Origin: Prochlorococcus sp. AG-409-O23
GTDB taxonomy: Bacteria > Cyanobacteriota > Cyanobacteriia > PCC-6307 > Cyanobiaceae
DNA: 64,000 nucleotides
Assembly: GCA_003215355.1 (NCBI GenBank)
Contig: QCKL01000003.1
Span: forward strand, 45,744 to 109,743
Direction: 5' to 3'
Part shown: one piece after another, positions 29,353-37,263 of the stretch
Layout: the number at the start of each line of letters is the position of its first letter
Numbering within the stretch: position 1 is the stretch's first letter
Program-made: the position numbers and the translations under genes
Notes under the pieces: generated by a model
Databases searched by the model: none
What the model saw: the letters and a program-made list of their open reading frames with translations, nothing else
What the model was told of the DNA's origin: nothing

Positions 29353-29901
29353 ATGAAAGTTTCATACATTCGTGTTTCTTCTTCTAGTCAGTCACTAGAA
29401 GTTCAATTAGATGCGGTCAAAAAGTTTGGAGTAGATAAGGTCTTCCAAGAGAAGGTTTCAGGGACATCGACTCAAGGCAGACAGAAGTTGAGAGAGTGTC
29501 TTGATTTCGTGCGTGAAGGCGATGAATTAGTCATTACCCGTATTGACCGACTTGCCCGTTCAGTCCTTGACCTTCAACTAATCGTCAAAGAACTCACCGA
29601 CAAGGGAGTGACCCTCACAGCAACTGAACAACCCATATCCACAAAGGATGCAACCTCAAAATGCTTCCTGGATATGTTGGGGGTCTTCGCAGAACTGGAG
29701 ACGAACCTTCGTAAAGAGCGTCAGACAGAAGGGATTGCCCGTGCAAAGGAGAAGGGCGTTTACAAGGGCAGGAGATCAAAAATTGATGTTGACCAAATCA
29801 AGGCACTGAAGAGTGAGGGTTTAGGTGCAACGGCAATAGCAAAGCAACTGAATATTCATAGAGACAGCGTTTATCGTTTACTTAAGGAGGCATCAGCATG
29901 A
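29353..29901 (+). CDS. Serine recombinase / resolvase-invertase
   Basis: YIRVSSSSQS, RIDRLARSVLDL, GVFAELETNLRKERQTEGIARAKEKGVYKGR, C-terminal HTH. Confidence 0.93.
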   Translation: MKVSYIRVSSSSQSLEVQLDAVKKFGVDKVFQEKVSGTSTQGRQKLRECLDFVREGDELVITRIDRLARSVLDLQLIVKELTDKGVTLTATEQPISTKDATSKCFLDMLGVFAELETNLRKERQTEGIARAKEKGVYKGRRSKIDVDQIKALKSEGLGATAIAKQLNIHRDSVYRLLKEASA

Positions 29902-30095
29902 CTAAAAAAGATATAGGGGGACTATCTGATTACATTGTTCTGAAGGAAAAGAAAGAAGTTATTTTTTATCTGCATAATCCCTATCCAGATTGCTTGGAAA
30001 TTCCAGCAATCATGAAGCAGCGTTTCCCGGAGGACTACCAGAGCATCGTCATAAGTGATTTAGACGAGTTCAAGAAATATCGAGGGCAGGTCTGA
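29898..30095 (+). CDS. Hypothetical small protein, 65 aa
   Basis: ATGA overlap with serine recombinase stop. Confidence 0.55.
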   Translation: MTKKDIGGLSDYIVLKEKKEVIFYLHNPYPDCLEIPAIMKQRFPEDYQSIVISDLDEFKKYRGQV

Positions 30096-30235
30096 TGAAA
30101 GTTGAAGTCACCCTCTATCAAGGCGGTCAAACTTTTAAGGAGGTTGTAGTGGTCTCTAAATTTGAGGATGCCAAGAAGACTGCTCTTGCTCGAAACCCAA
30201 CGGCAAAAGTGATCGCACAAAATCCGGTGTTTTGA
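30095..30235 (+). CDS. Microprotein MKVEVTLYQGGQTFKEVVVVSKFEDAKKTALARNPTAKVIAQNPVF
   Basis: Manual translation; TGATG overlap with upstream stop; 46 aa, below the ORF-track threshold. Confidence 0.55.
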   Translation: MKVEVTLYQGGQTFKEVVVVSKFEDAKKTALARNPTAKVIAQNPVF

Positions 30236-30237
30236 CT

Positions 30238-30330
30238 ATGGGATTCTTCGAGTGGCATCTAGTAGTTGATGCAGTTCTAGTTACTGGGATTGTGGGATTC
30301 CTTGTCTACAAGAGCAGAAGTAAGAAGTAA
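30238..30330 (+). CDS. Single-TM microprotein MGFFEWHLVVDAVLVTGIVGFLVYKSRSKK
   Basis: Manual translation; one TM with basic tail; 2-nt gap upstream and TAATG overlap downstream. Confidence 0.5.
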   Translation: MGFFEWHLVVDAVLVTGIVGFLVYKSRSKK

Positions 30331-30662
30331 TGCCAGTTTTGATAATTGGTTGGAGCGTGTACGACAAACTCCCAGAGGAAGATCAAAAGGAGTTTGCATT
30401 AGTAGAGCGGTATAGGACTGATTATTTCTATGAGTGTTATGAGTATGAGAATGCAAAGGGGAATAAAAATTATGAGTGGAGTGATCGATGCTTTAACAGT
30501 CAGGAAGAGTTATTGGAATTCTTCGGTTATGAAATGATCGAAGACTTAAATGCAGATGCCGTGTATGCAAGAAGGGTAGAGACCTTTACTGATGAGGATA
30601 AAAAGAGATGGATGAAACTAAGTGATGCTGGAAATCAAATCAAAGTAATGGGAGCAAATTAA
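30330..30662 (+). CDS. Hypothetical protein, 110 aa
   Basis: Open frame, start overlaps upstream stop. Confidence 0.55.
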   Translation: MPVLIIGWSVYDKLPEEDQKEFALVERYRTDYFYECYEYENAKGNKNYEWSDRCFNSQEELLEFFGYEMIEDLNADAVYARRVETFTDEDKKRWMKLSDAGNQIKVMGAN

Positions 30663-30812
30663 ATGCTTGCCACCATCCGACGGGTACACGACAACACGAT
30701 TGATAGGTATAGAAGGTTGGGTATGAATAACTCCACGATTGGATGGATACTTTTTACAGAAGGTTTATTTGTTCTGTTTGTAGGCAAAGCGATCGTGGAG
30801 TTTGTTCGTTAA
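30663..30812 (+). CDS. Single-TM microprotein MLATIRRVHDNTIDRYRRLGMNNSTIGWILFTEGLFVLFVGKAIVEFVR
   Basis: Manual translation; starts at the base after the previous stop. Confidence 0.45.
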   Translation: MLATIRRVHDNTIDRYRRLGMNNSTIGWILFTEGLFVLFVGKAIVEFVR

Positions 30813-30822
30813 TGCTTGGGCA

Positions 30823-31305
30823 CTAGAACTCCACCTCCCACAATGCTTTTGCTGCTGGAGTGGCATCTCTCAACCAAAAACCTCCAGTTTCTTCAACTCT
30901 GTATGGATGCCAATCACCCATATCATCTTGAAGATAAGTACCATCATCAGTAAGTTCCCATTCAAGTTCTTTCTTTGCTTCTTGAAGATGAGCAGTTGCT
31001 AAGTCATAATTGAACCCAGATAACTCTAGTAAGTATGTGTTGAGTTGCTTGAGATAGGTTAAACATCTGCAGAAAAGTTTCTCTGTAGTAGTTGTTTCTT
31101 GGTAATACCATTCATCCTTGATCCAAGTACCTTCCATATCATTACAATTATCATTGATGTCTTGAAGAATTCGTGAATAGTGTTGATTCAGGTTGATTGA
31201 GATAAGTTCACCACCAACATCAAGATCAAGACTTGGTAAACCGATTGAATTGGTCGGTTTGTTCTTGATCCTCGGACGCACAAGTTCTGGAGAATAGACA
31301 GGCAT
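30823..31305 (-). CDS. Hypothetical protein, 160 aa
   Basis: Open frame; no family recognised. Confidence 0.55.
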   Translation of the reverse strand: MPVYSPELVRPRIKNKPTNSIGLPSLDLDVGGELISINLNQHYSRILQDINDNCNDMEGTWIKDEWYYQETTTTEKLFCRCLTYLKQLNTYLLELSGFNYDLATAHLQEAKKELEWELTDDGTYLQDDMGDWHPYRVEETGGFWLRDATPAAKALWEVEF

Positions 31306-31530
31306 AATAATAAGTAGGTAAACAACATCTTCCAGTAGGGTTTAGAGACGGTTCTGGTTGCTCTTTCGTCTACAGAACTAGAGCAATTTAAAGGTTCCCC
31401 CTTTGTTAGAATTAGTATTAGGACAGTGTTTTTAATTAAGGTGATTATTGATATGAAAAAAGTACCTTTATCTAAGCGATTGGAGATTTCCTAGACCACT
31501 TCCTAGAACGAAATTAAATTCCATTTTCTA

Positions 31531-31878
31531 TTAAAAATTTCCTCCAGAATTTCTGCCTCGTGTAAGGTTTAATTCCTTTTTATATTGATTAAACAATGCA
31601 GGGTTATACATTGCCAGGAAATTATAAAAAGACCTTCCTCCGCCTCTGCTACGACAGTCTGAAGACCAACTGCGACGGCATACGAACTTATAGTCAAAAC
31701 TATCTTTAATAGGTGCTAGAGAGGCACATTTCTTTTGCCTTGATTCATCACTCTGAACGTACATAGTGCAAAAAGGACATCTGAATTTATACGAAATTAA
31801 CCCGTTAATAAGTTCAGTCTCTATATCATCATCTATGTAAGATAAGATCAATTGAATATACTTTTCAGTAATAGTCAT
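31531..31878 (-). CDS. Zinc-finger protein, possibly CHC2/primase-like
   Basis: CPFC ... KKCASL ... YKFVCRRSWSSDCRSRGGGRSFYNFL. Confidence 0.5.
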   Translation of the reverse strand: MTITEKYIQLILSYIDDDIETELINGLISYKFRCPFCTMYVQSDESRQKKCASLAPIKDSFDYKFVCRRSWSSDCRSRGGGRSFYNFLAMYNPALFNQYKKELNLTRGRNSGGNF

Positions 31879-32250
31879 TTTAATTAAATTTACATTCTTA
31901 CTATTTAAGTCTGAGTAATAACATTTTATTCTAACTCTTATTTTCTGTCAAATGCAATCGTGCTTGACATATTATTAAATTGCAAGTAAAATTAACTCTG
32001 TCAGGGTTGATGGGACATCTTTAAGTATATATCTATAAGATATCTTCAAAATATCAAAATGTATAAATAACTCTGTTACTTGTGAGTTAAAAACTATCTG
32101 CTTTTTCCTTACTGAAGTCTAAAAAAGAATAGAAGAGGCGAATGAAATGAGCAAACCCGAAGGGTTTTACATTGGGGAATGTCTAAATAAATATACTTGC
32201 TTCTTCTATCTCTTTCGATCTAAGACGGTGAGCAATAGGGGTCAATAGAT

Positions 32251-32288
32251 TTTCATCAAACCTTTCATCAAACCTTTCATCAAAAAAA
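32251..32288. repeat. Three tandem copies of a 12-bp repeat (CCTTTCATCAAA)
   Basis: TTTCATCAAACCTTTCATCAAACCTTTCATCAAAAA read directly. Confidence 0.8.
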
Positions 32289-32311
32289 CTATTCAATTAG
32301 ATATAGAAAGT

Positions 32312-32497
32312 ATGGCAATCTTTAAGACCAAATCACAAAAATTCTGTATGTCATTTACGAAGGATGAACTTCCTGTTTATGCTCCTATAGAAGAACAATT
32401 AGTAAAAGAGACTGGCAGAAGTAGATCTGGTGTTTATAAAGACGCACTTAAGTTCTATGCGAATCACAGACAAATATCGAAACTTCAATTGGTATGA
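32312..32497 (+). CDS. Small putative ribbon-helix-helix-like protein, 61 aa
   Basis: ORF; pattern EEQLVKETGRSRSGVYKDALKFYA. Confidence 0.45.
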   Translation: MAIFKTKSQKFCMSFTKDELPVYAPIEEQLVKETGRSRSGVYKDALKFYANHRQISKLQLV

Positions 32498-32625
32498 GTA
32501 TGAAACAAGTAAAAGTTGGACCTGTGTATTACGAAATGCTGGTGGAATTAAGTAAGAAATCAGGCAAGAAACCAGAGAATTATTTGGGTGATCTCATAGC
32601 AGAAAAGTATCAAGGTAAGAAGTAA
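32494..32625 (+). CDS. Microprotein MSMKQVKVGPVYYEMLVELSKKSGKKPENYLGDLIAEKYQGKK
   Basis: Manual translation; ATGA overlap; RHH-like composition. Confidence 0.55.
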   Translation: MSMKQVKVGPVYYEMLVELSKKSGKKPENYLGDLIAEKYQGKK

Positions 32626-32768
32626 TGGACGCTAAAGAAATTCTCAACCAATCAAGGACTAACGCCGATTCAAAAAATTGGAATAAGCACATTGCGGGAA
32701 AGGAGTATTACCAACTTCACCCTTCAGAGAAAAATACTTTTAGAACGATAGTGGATAAAGATCCGTGA
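32625..32768 (+). CDS. Microprotein MDAKEILNQSRTNADSKNWNKHIAGKEYYQLHPSEKNTFRTIVDKDP
   Basis: Manual translation; TAATG overlap with preceding ORF. Confidence 0.45.
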   Translation: MDAKEILNQSRTNADSKNWNKHIAGKEYYQLHPSEKNTFRTIVDKDP

Positions 32769-32798
32769 GAAATCAATTACACAGACGGTAAAGAGGGT

Positions 32799-33077
32799 AT
32801 GAAGGAAACTAAGAGTGAGGTTTATATCAACTTGAGTGAGGAGCAACTACATAAGTTAGATGTCATTCATTCCTGCTTTGAGGAAGAAGTCAGTAGAAGC
32901 AGAATGATTGGAGGATTTATAGATGACAGATTCGCGTATGCATTAGAGATCCTTAATAGAGAAGGTGAACTAAGTATTGCTGGTTTGGAACATGGTTTAA
33001 CTCTTTTGCCTGACTGGTTGCAAGACCGCACTAGAGAAGGAATTGCAGCGGAATTAGAAAAGCAATTAAAAGAATAA
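32799..33077 (+). CDS. Small putative DNA-binding (RHH-like) protein, 92 aa
   Basis: EVYINLSEEQLHKLDVI ... SRSRMIGGFIDDRFAYALEI. Confidence 0.5.
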   Translation: MKETKSEVYINLSEEQLHKLDVIHSCFEEEVSRSRMIGGFIDDRFAYALEILNREGELSIAGLEHGLTLLPDWLQDRTREGIAAELEKQLKE

Positions 33078-33106
33078 ATAATTGAGATTGAAATCTGAAC
33101 CCTTAC

Positions 33107-33141
33107 CTGTCCTTCTCTCAGAGGGGATGGGCATTTTTTTG
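33107..33141 (+). terminator. Rho-independent terminator
   Basis: CCTGTCCTTCTC-TCA-GAGGGGATGGG imperfect hairpin followed by ATTTTTTT. Confidence 0.6.
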
Positions 33142-33216
33142 TTTTGCCTTGGCGAACGCAGGGGAATTCTGGGAAACTAGAAAAGGGTTACAAAGTAGGT
33201 CGATAAGTAATCCAAG

Positions 33217-33239
33217 TCCCTATCACGTCCCTATCAGGT
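33217..33239. repeat. Putative right arm-type recombinase site (TCCCTATCACGTCCCTATCAGGT)
   Basis: Same as 20626-20648 with one substitution. Confidence 0.6.
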
Positions 33240-33318
33240 CTTCATGCCAAAAAGGATTAGGAAAAGAGACCTGATACTCGAGTTTCTGCAGTTGCTTACA
33301 GGAATTGGAGTGAAGAAA

Positions 33319-33346
33319 GGTAAGAAGGCGGCACCCAGATTCGAAC
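33319..33346. repeat. attR: 28-bp direct repeat overlapping tRNA-Cys 3' end
   Basis: Identical to 20537-20564. Confidence 0.9.
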
Positions 33347-33396
33347 TGGGGATAAAGGATTTGCAATCCTCTGCCTTACCACTTGGCCATGCCGCC
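33326..33396 (-). tRNA. tRNA-Cys(GCA)
   Basis: Reverse complement GGCGGCATGGCCAAGTGGTAAGGCAGAGGATTGCAAATCCTCTATCCCCAGTTCGAATCTGGGTGCCGCCT folds as cloverleaf, anticodon GCA. Confidence 0.95.
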
Positions 33397-34677
33397 GATA
33401 GGGATAGGGAAGTTGAACTTCCATCAGCGGATCGTATCAGCGACCCTACTAATGCTCTTTTAGTCATTTCTAATGGTCATGGTGAGGACCAAATTGCTCT
33501 TCGGGTAATTGAAGCGCTGCATGCTTTATTGCCAAATCGTGTTTTTGATGTGCTGCCTTTAGTGGGAGAGGGAAAGGCCTTTGGAAGCGGGATTGCTCAA
33601 GGTTGGATTCGTCGTGTTGGAACTCCTTTAAGACTTCCTAGTGGAGGATTCAGTAATCAAAGTCTCCCTAGCTTGTTTGCTGATATAGCCGCAGGCTTAT
33701 TCCAAAACACTTGGAAACAATGGTGTTTTGTCCATGCTGCCGCAAGAAACGGGACAGCTATTTTGGTGGTAGGAGATGTGCTGCCATTGTTTTTTGCATG
33801 GAGTAGCGGCGCTCATTATGGTTTTGTAGGTACTCCTAAGAGTGATTACACCTGGAGAAGTTGTTCAGGGTGGACCCTTGGAAATTGTTACCACGCAATG
33901 AAAGGTACTGAATGGGAGCCTTGGGAGTATGCCCTCATGGGTTCTTCTCGTTGCAAATTAGTAGCTACTCGTGATGAGTTAACGGCAAGAGGATTAAGGC
34001 GGCATGGAGTGGATGCAAAATCTCCTGGGAATCCAATGATGGATGGTCTTATGCGGGGTTTGCATCCTGCTGCTCTTGATGGCCATAGACGATTGCTATT
34101 GCTTTGTGGCAGTCGAATGCCAGAAGCGCTCAAAAATTTTCAACGGCTAATGGAAGCTTTTGGATTTTTAGAGCAACAAAAACCTACTGTTCTTCTTGTT
34201 CCACTAGGCTCTGAACCAACTTTTGAGCAAATTGAACCTGTCTTAGAAACTTTGGGATATCACCCAACTTCGAGGTTCAAAGAGGAAACTGGGGCTCAGG
34301 TTGCATGGGAGAAAGATGCACACCTCGTGTTAGTTGGTGAAGGCCAATTTGCTTGTTGGGCAAGTTGGGCAGAGGTTGGTCTTGCGAATGCAGGTACTGC
34401 GACAGAACAATTGGTGGGACTAGGCATACCTGCACTTTCTTTGCCAGGGGAAGGTCCGCAATTCAAGCGAAGTTTTGCATTGAGACAGAGTCGTCTTCTT
34501 GGAGGTGCAGTATTGCCTTGTCGAACTTCAGAAATAATGGCTGAGAGGTTGGGATTACTCTTAAATGATGCAAGCTTATGTCGACAGTTAGGAAATGTGG
34601 GCAAGAGACGGATGGGGCCTGAAGGAGGTAGCGCATCATTGGCACTTCTTATCTCAAGATTTTTGCTGGCTTGTTAG
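33397..34677 (+). CDS. Lipid-A-disaccharide synthase-like protein (cyanobacterial LpxB-related); start codon uncertain
   Basis: LLVISNGHGEDQIALRVIEAL, LLLCGSRMPEA, NAGTATEQLVGLGIPALSLPGEGPQF; frame runs through tRNA-Cys with no clear start after it. Confidence 0.65.
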   Translation, partial: DRDREVELPSADRISDPTNALLVISNGHGEDQIALRVIEALHALLPNRVFDVLPLVGEGKAFGSGIAQGWIRRVGTPLRLPSGGFSNQSLPSLFADIAAGLFQNTWKQWCFVHAAARNGTAILVVGDVLPLFFAWSSGAHYGFVGTPKSDYTWRSCSGWTLGNCYHAMKGTEWEPWEYALMGSSRCKLVATRDELTARGLRRHGVDAKSPGNPMMDGLMRGLHPAALDGHRRLLLLCGSRMPEALKNFQRLMEAFGFLEQQKPTVLLVPLGSEPTFEQIEPVLETLGYHPTSRFKEETGAQVAWEKDAHLVLVGEGQFACWASWAEVGLANAGTATEQLVGLGIPALSLPGEGPQFKRSFALRQSRLLGGAVLPCRTSEIMAERLGLLLNDASLCRQLGNVGKRRMGPEGGSASLALLISRFLLAC

Positions 34678-34743
34678 CTATACATTTAGAGGCAGGGTGT
34701 ATGAAGATCACCGATACTGAGCTTTTTCTCCAGTAGTACTCAC

Positions 34744-35010
34744 ATGGCGACTATGGAAGATCATTCGTATTTGAAAATTTGTGCAGAGCTTGCGAGTTGT
34801 TTAAGTATCAGCATTGCTGCTGCACGCCGAAAAGTTTCACTTGCTGCAATCGAAAGTGGAGTTAAAGATCCTCAGGGGCGCAAAGCAATTGCTGAACGCC
34901 TTTTAGCAGAAGCAAAATCTTTAAATCAAGGAGATCAAACTTCTGCCGAGCAATTCGATCAACTTTTGGAAGCTCTAGCCGAAGAGGAAAACTTTATGCT
35001 TGAGGATTGA
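34744..35010 (+). CDS. Conserved hypothetical protein, 88 aa
   Basis: Open frame between conserved genes. Confidence 0.55.
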   Translation: MATMEDHSYLKICAELASCLSISIAAARRKVSLAAIESGVKDPQGRKAIAERLLAEAKSLNQGDQTSAEQFDQLLEALAEEENFMLED

Positions 35011-35021
35011 TCTTCAGTATT

Positions 35022-35666
35022 TTAGTGTTCAAAAACTTGATTGAATCTCCGCCTGTCTAGTTCAGCCATTACAGAGACACATTTAAAACAGCTTTGTGCT
35101 AGCTCCCAACGGCCTTCTCTCTTTAACATCTTTGAGAGTTGACTTTTGGCTTCTATTAAGTATCTTGCATCATTTGCTGCGTAAGCCAATTGAGCTTCAT
35201 TTAGCTCCTCTACCCGACCCCAATCGCTGCTTTGTGCATGTTTATCAAGCTCTATACCTACTAGTTCCATTACCACTTCCTTGAGTCCATGCCGAGGTGA
35301 GTAGGTTCGAGCAAGCTTACTTGCTATTTTTGTACAAAAAATCTGGCTAACTTCAATCCCAAGTCCACTCGCTAGAGCAGCAACATCAAAGCGAGCAAAA
35401 TGAAAGACTTTTTCAATCGAACGACTTTCCATTAAGGCTTTCAATCTGGGAGCAGAATCTTGGTTAAGACCAATTCTTATGCAGGCCACATTGTCAGTCT
35501 TGTCGCATATTTGAACCAGGCATAATCTATCTCGGCCATGAATGAGGCCCATCGCTTCAGTATCTACCGCAATCTCTGAAGACTTGGAAAAGTCTTGATA
35601 CCATTTTTCGTCAAGGTCTCCATCAAAGACAATAAAATTTGCAGGAGTTTTTGAATAGTCGGTCAT
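35022..35666 (-). CDS. Ribonuclease D-like 3'-5' exonuclease
   Basis: EIAVDTEAMGL, VFHFARFDVAAL, YAANDARYLIEAK (DEDD motifs). Confidence 0.88.
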   Translation of the reverse strand: MTDYSKTPANFIVFDGDLDEKWYQDFSKSSEIAVDTEAMGLIHGRDRLCLVQICDKTDNVACIRIGLNQDSAPRLKALMESRSIEKVFHFARFDVAALASGLGIEVSQIFCTKIASKLARTYSPRHGLKEVVMELVGIELDKHAQSSDWGRVEELNEAQLAYAANDARYLIEAKSQLSKMLKREGRWELAQSCFKCVSVMAELDRRRFNQVFEH

Positions 35667-35916
35667 AAGGTGAATAGGGATGGTGGAGTAGAGACTTAGA
35701 CTGCAGTGATATCTCCTGGAGATCGTTCAATTCAGTATCTCAAGAAGAATTTTATCCGGGTTGGTTAATTCAAGGAGAGATTTTGGTTGCTTTGCTTCTC
35801 ATAGACCACTAGATATAGAAGGAATTTGTTGAATCTCTCCAACTCCTTTAAAAACCTCTAAAGCGATTCACAGTTTTAGAAAAGGAGAGAAGGCATTCTC
35901 AATCATTTTCCTATAG

Positions 35917-36474
35917 ATGACACAAGCATTCCCTTCTACCCTCTTGCTAACCCTTCTTCTTGCCATTGGGTTGGGGTTTTTCCTTCGTGCTGGGAGCAAG
36001 GACAGGACGACGGTTTTAGATGTTCATTCACCATTGCCACCCCTAGAGGTCCTAAATGGCATAAGTCATTGGCTAGAGAGCAGGGGGTGGAAGCCTGATG
36101 GTGGTGATGCAGATAGGCAAGTCCTCCGTTTTCATGGGAGTGTTGCAGCCAGTGGATTCTTAGCGATTTTGTTGTCACTACTGGGTGGTCTTGGCGCAGG
36201 ATGTTTGGGCTTAGTACTTCGGCAGCTTTATCCAGCACTTGGCTGGTGGCCATTGTTATTGGCAGCTATTGGCGGTCCATTGGCAGGCCTCCTTTATCGC
36301 CGACGTGCCTCACGTATCGAAGCTTTAGAACTACGTTTAATGAGCTTTTCTGAAGACAAAGGAAGCATTTTGCGACTCAGGGCTCATCGAGATGAATTAA
36401 TTGCTATGGAAATAGACCTTGCGAAAAACCTTCAGTTAGCTAGTGACGGGTCACTACTCTCTTCTCCAATTTAA
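35917..36474 (+). CDS. Membrane protein, possibly cofactor assembly of complex C subunit B-like (DUF3529)
   Basis: N-terminal TM, SHWLESRGWKPDGGDADRQVLRFHGSV, two central TM segments. Confidence 0.45.
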   Translation: MTQAFPSTLLLTLLLAIGLGFFLRAGSKDRTTVLDVHSPLPPLEVLNGISHWLESRGWKPDGGDADRQVLRFHGSVAASGFLAILLSLLGGLGAGCLGLVLRQLYPALGWWPLLLAAIGGPLAGLLYRRRASRIEALELRLMSFSEDKGSILRLRAHRDELIAMEIDLAKNLQLASDGSLLSSPI

Positions 36475-36477
36475 GAA

Positions 36478-37263
36478 ATGAGATTCGCATACTTTATGCC
36501 TGTAAATATATTTTTATTGATTTTTGGGTTGGCCTGTCTTTGGAGTACTTCTTCTCTAAAGACATTTGCTGAAACATCGACTTTTAAAGGCTCAGGCTTA
36601 ATTACAGGCCCAAGGGTACGTCTGAAAAGTCAATGGGTTGGATTAAGAGAGGTATCAAAATCTATCCCGATTTTAGTTATGGCAGGTCATGCTGACTCCC
36701 AAGGACTTGCAGGTGCAGGAACCTCAGGGTCTGCTGTTGATGAGAAAGGCGCAAGTCCTATGGATTTAAATATTAGCGATGAGCTCTTTTGGAACCTTCG
36801 AGTAAGAGATTCAATCGTCAAGCTTGGATTAGAGAAAGGTTTAAAAATTAGCTCATATAACCCTAATAATCGGAACATCCAAGATGGCAATGATCCTAGG
36901 ACTAATTGGTCGGTAGGGGCTCGACATGTTAGGCAGGGTGGATATGCACTTGAGATCCATTTTGATGCATATGGTGAATATGGTTTTGGATCAGGACTTA
37001 TTCCTGCCTTTACTCGAAAGTTGAATACTATTGATGAATCTTTGGCAAATTACTTTGGGCGTTATCCTCTTTTCTTTCGAGGAGGGCTTGGTGCTCCCAG
37101 AAGAGGTATAAGAATTCTTGAGATAGGAAAATTAGAAGGTAAACTTGAAGAAAGTTTGCGAGATCCTAATTCTCGAGAGGAGACTATTAACGCAATTTCT
37201 ATGCAGATAGTCCAAGCTTTAATTGCAGGTATTGAGGGGGCTAAAAATTCATTTACCCAATAG
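36478..37263 (+). CDS. N-acetylmuramoyl-L-alanine amidase-like protein
   Basis: Signal-like N-terminus; [10 protein letters not shown] and [11 protein letters not shown] suggest amidase_3-like fold. Confidence 0.45.
   Translation: MRFAYFMPVNIFLLIFGLACLWSTSSLKTFAETSTFKGSGLITGPRVRLKSQWVGLREVSKSIPILVMAGHADSQGLAGAGTSGSAVDEKGASPMDLNISDELFWNLRVRDSIVKLGLEKGLKISSYNPNNRNIQDGNDPRTNWSVGARHVRQGGYALEIHFDAYGEYGFGSGLIPAFTRKLNTIDESLANYFGRYPLFFRGGLGAPRRGIRILEIGKLEGKLEESLRDPNSREETINAISMQIVQALIAGIEGAKNSFTQ

Larger units (their letters stand above)
20537..33346. mobile_element. Tycheposon-like integrative element at tRNA-Cys (attL to attR)
   Basis: 28-bp perfect direct repeats; right copy overlaps 3' end of tRNA-Cys; tyrosine recombinase adjacent to the left repeat; accessory cargo. 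Confidence 0.85.

Noticed and set aside
31453-31494. Tiny ORF MKKVPLSKRLEIS
   Set aside because: 13 residues, no conservation evidence available
32153-32168. AAACCC-GAA-GGGTTT hairpin as a terminator
   Set aside because: Short stem without a T-run; support too weak to list
34353-34544. Short ORFs overlapping long conserved genes in other frames (e.g. inside the LpxB-like, rodA, ppc and recA genes)
   Set aside because: Overlap strongly supported coding sequences in alternate frames and show no independent features
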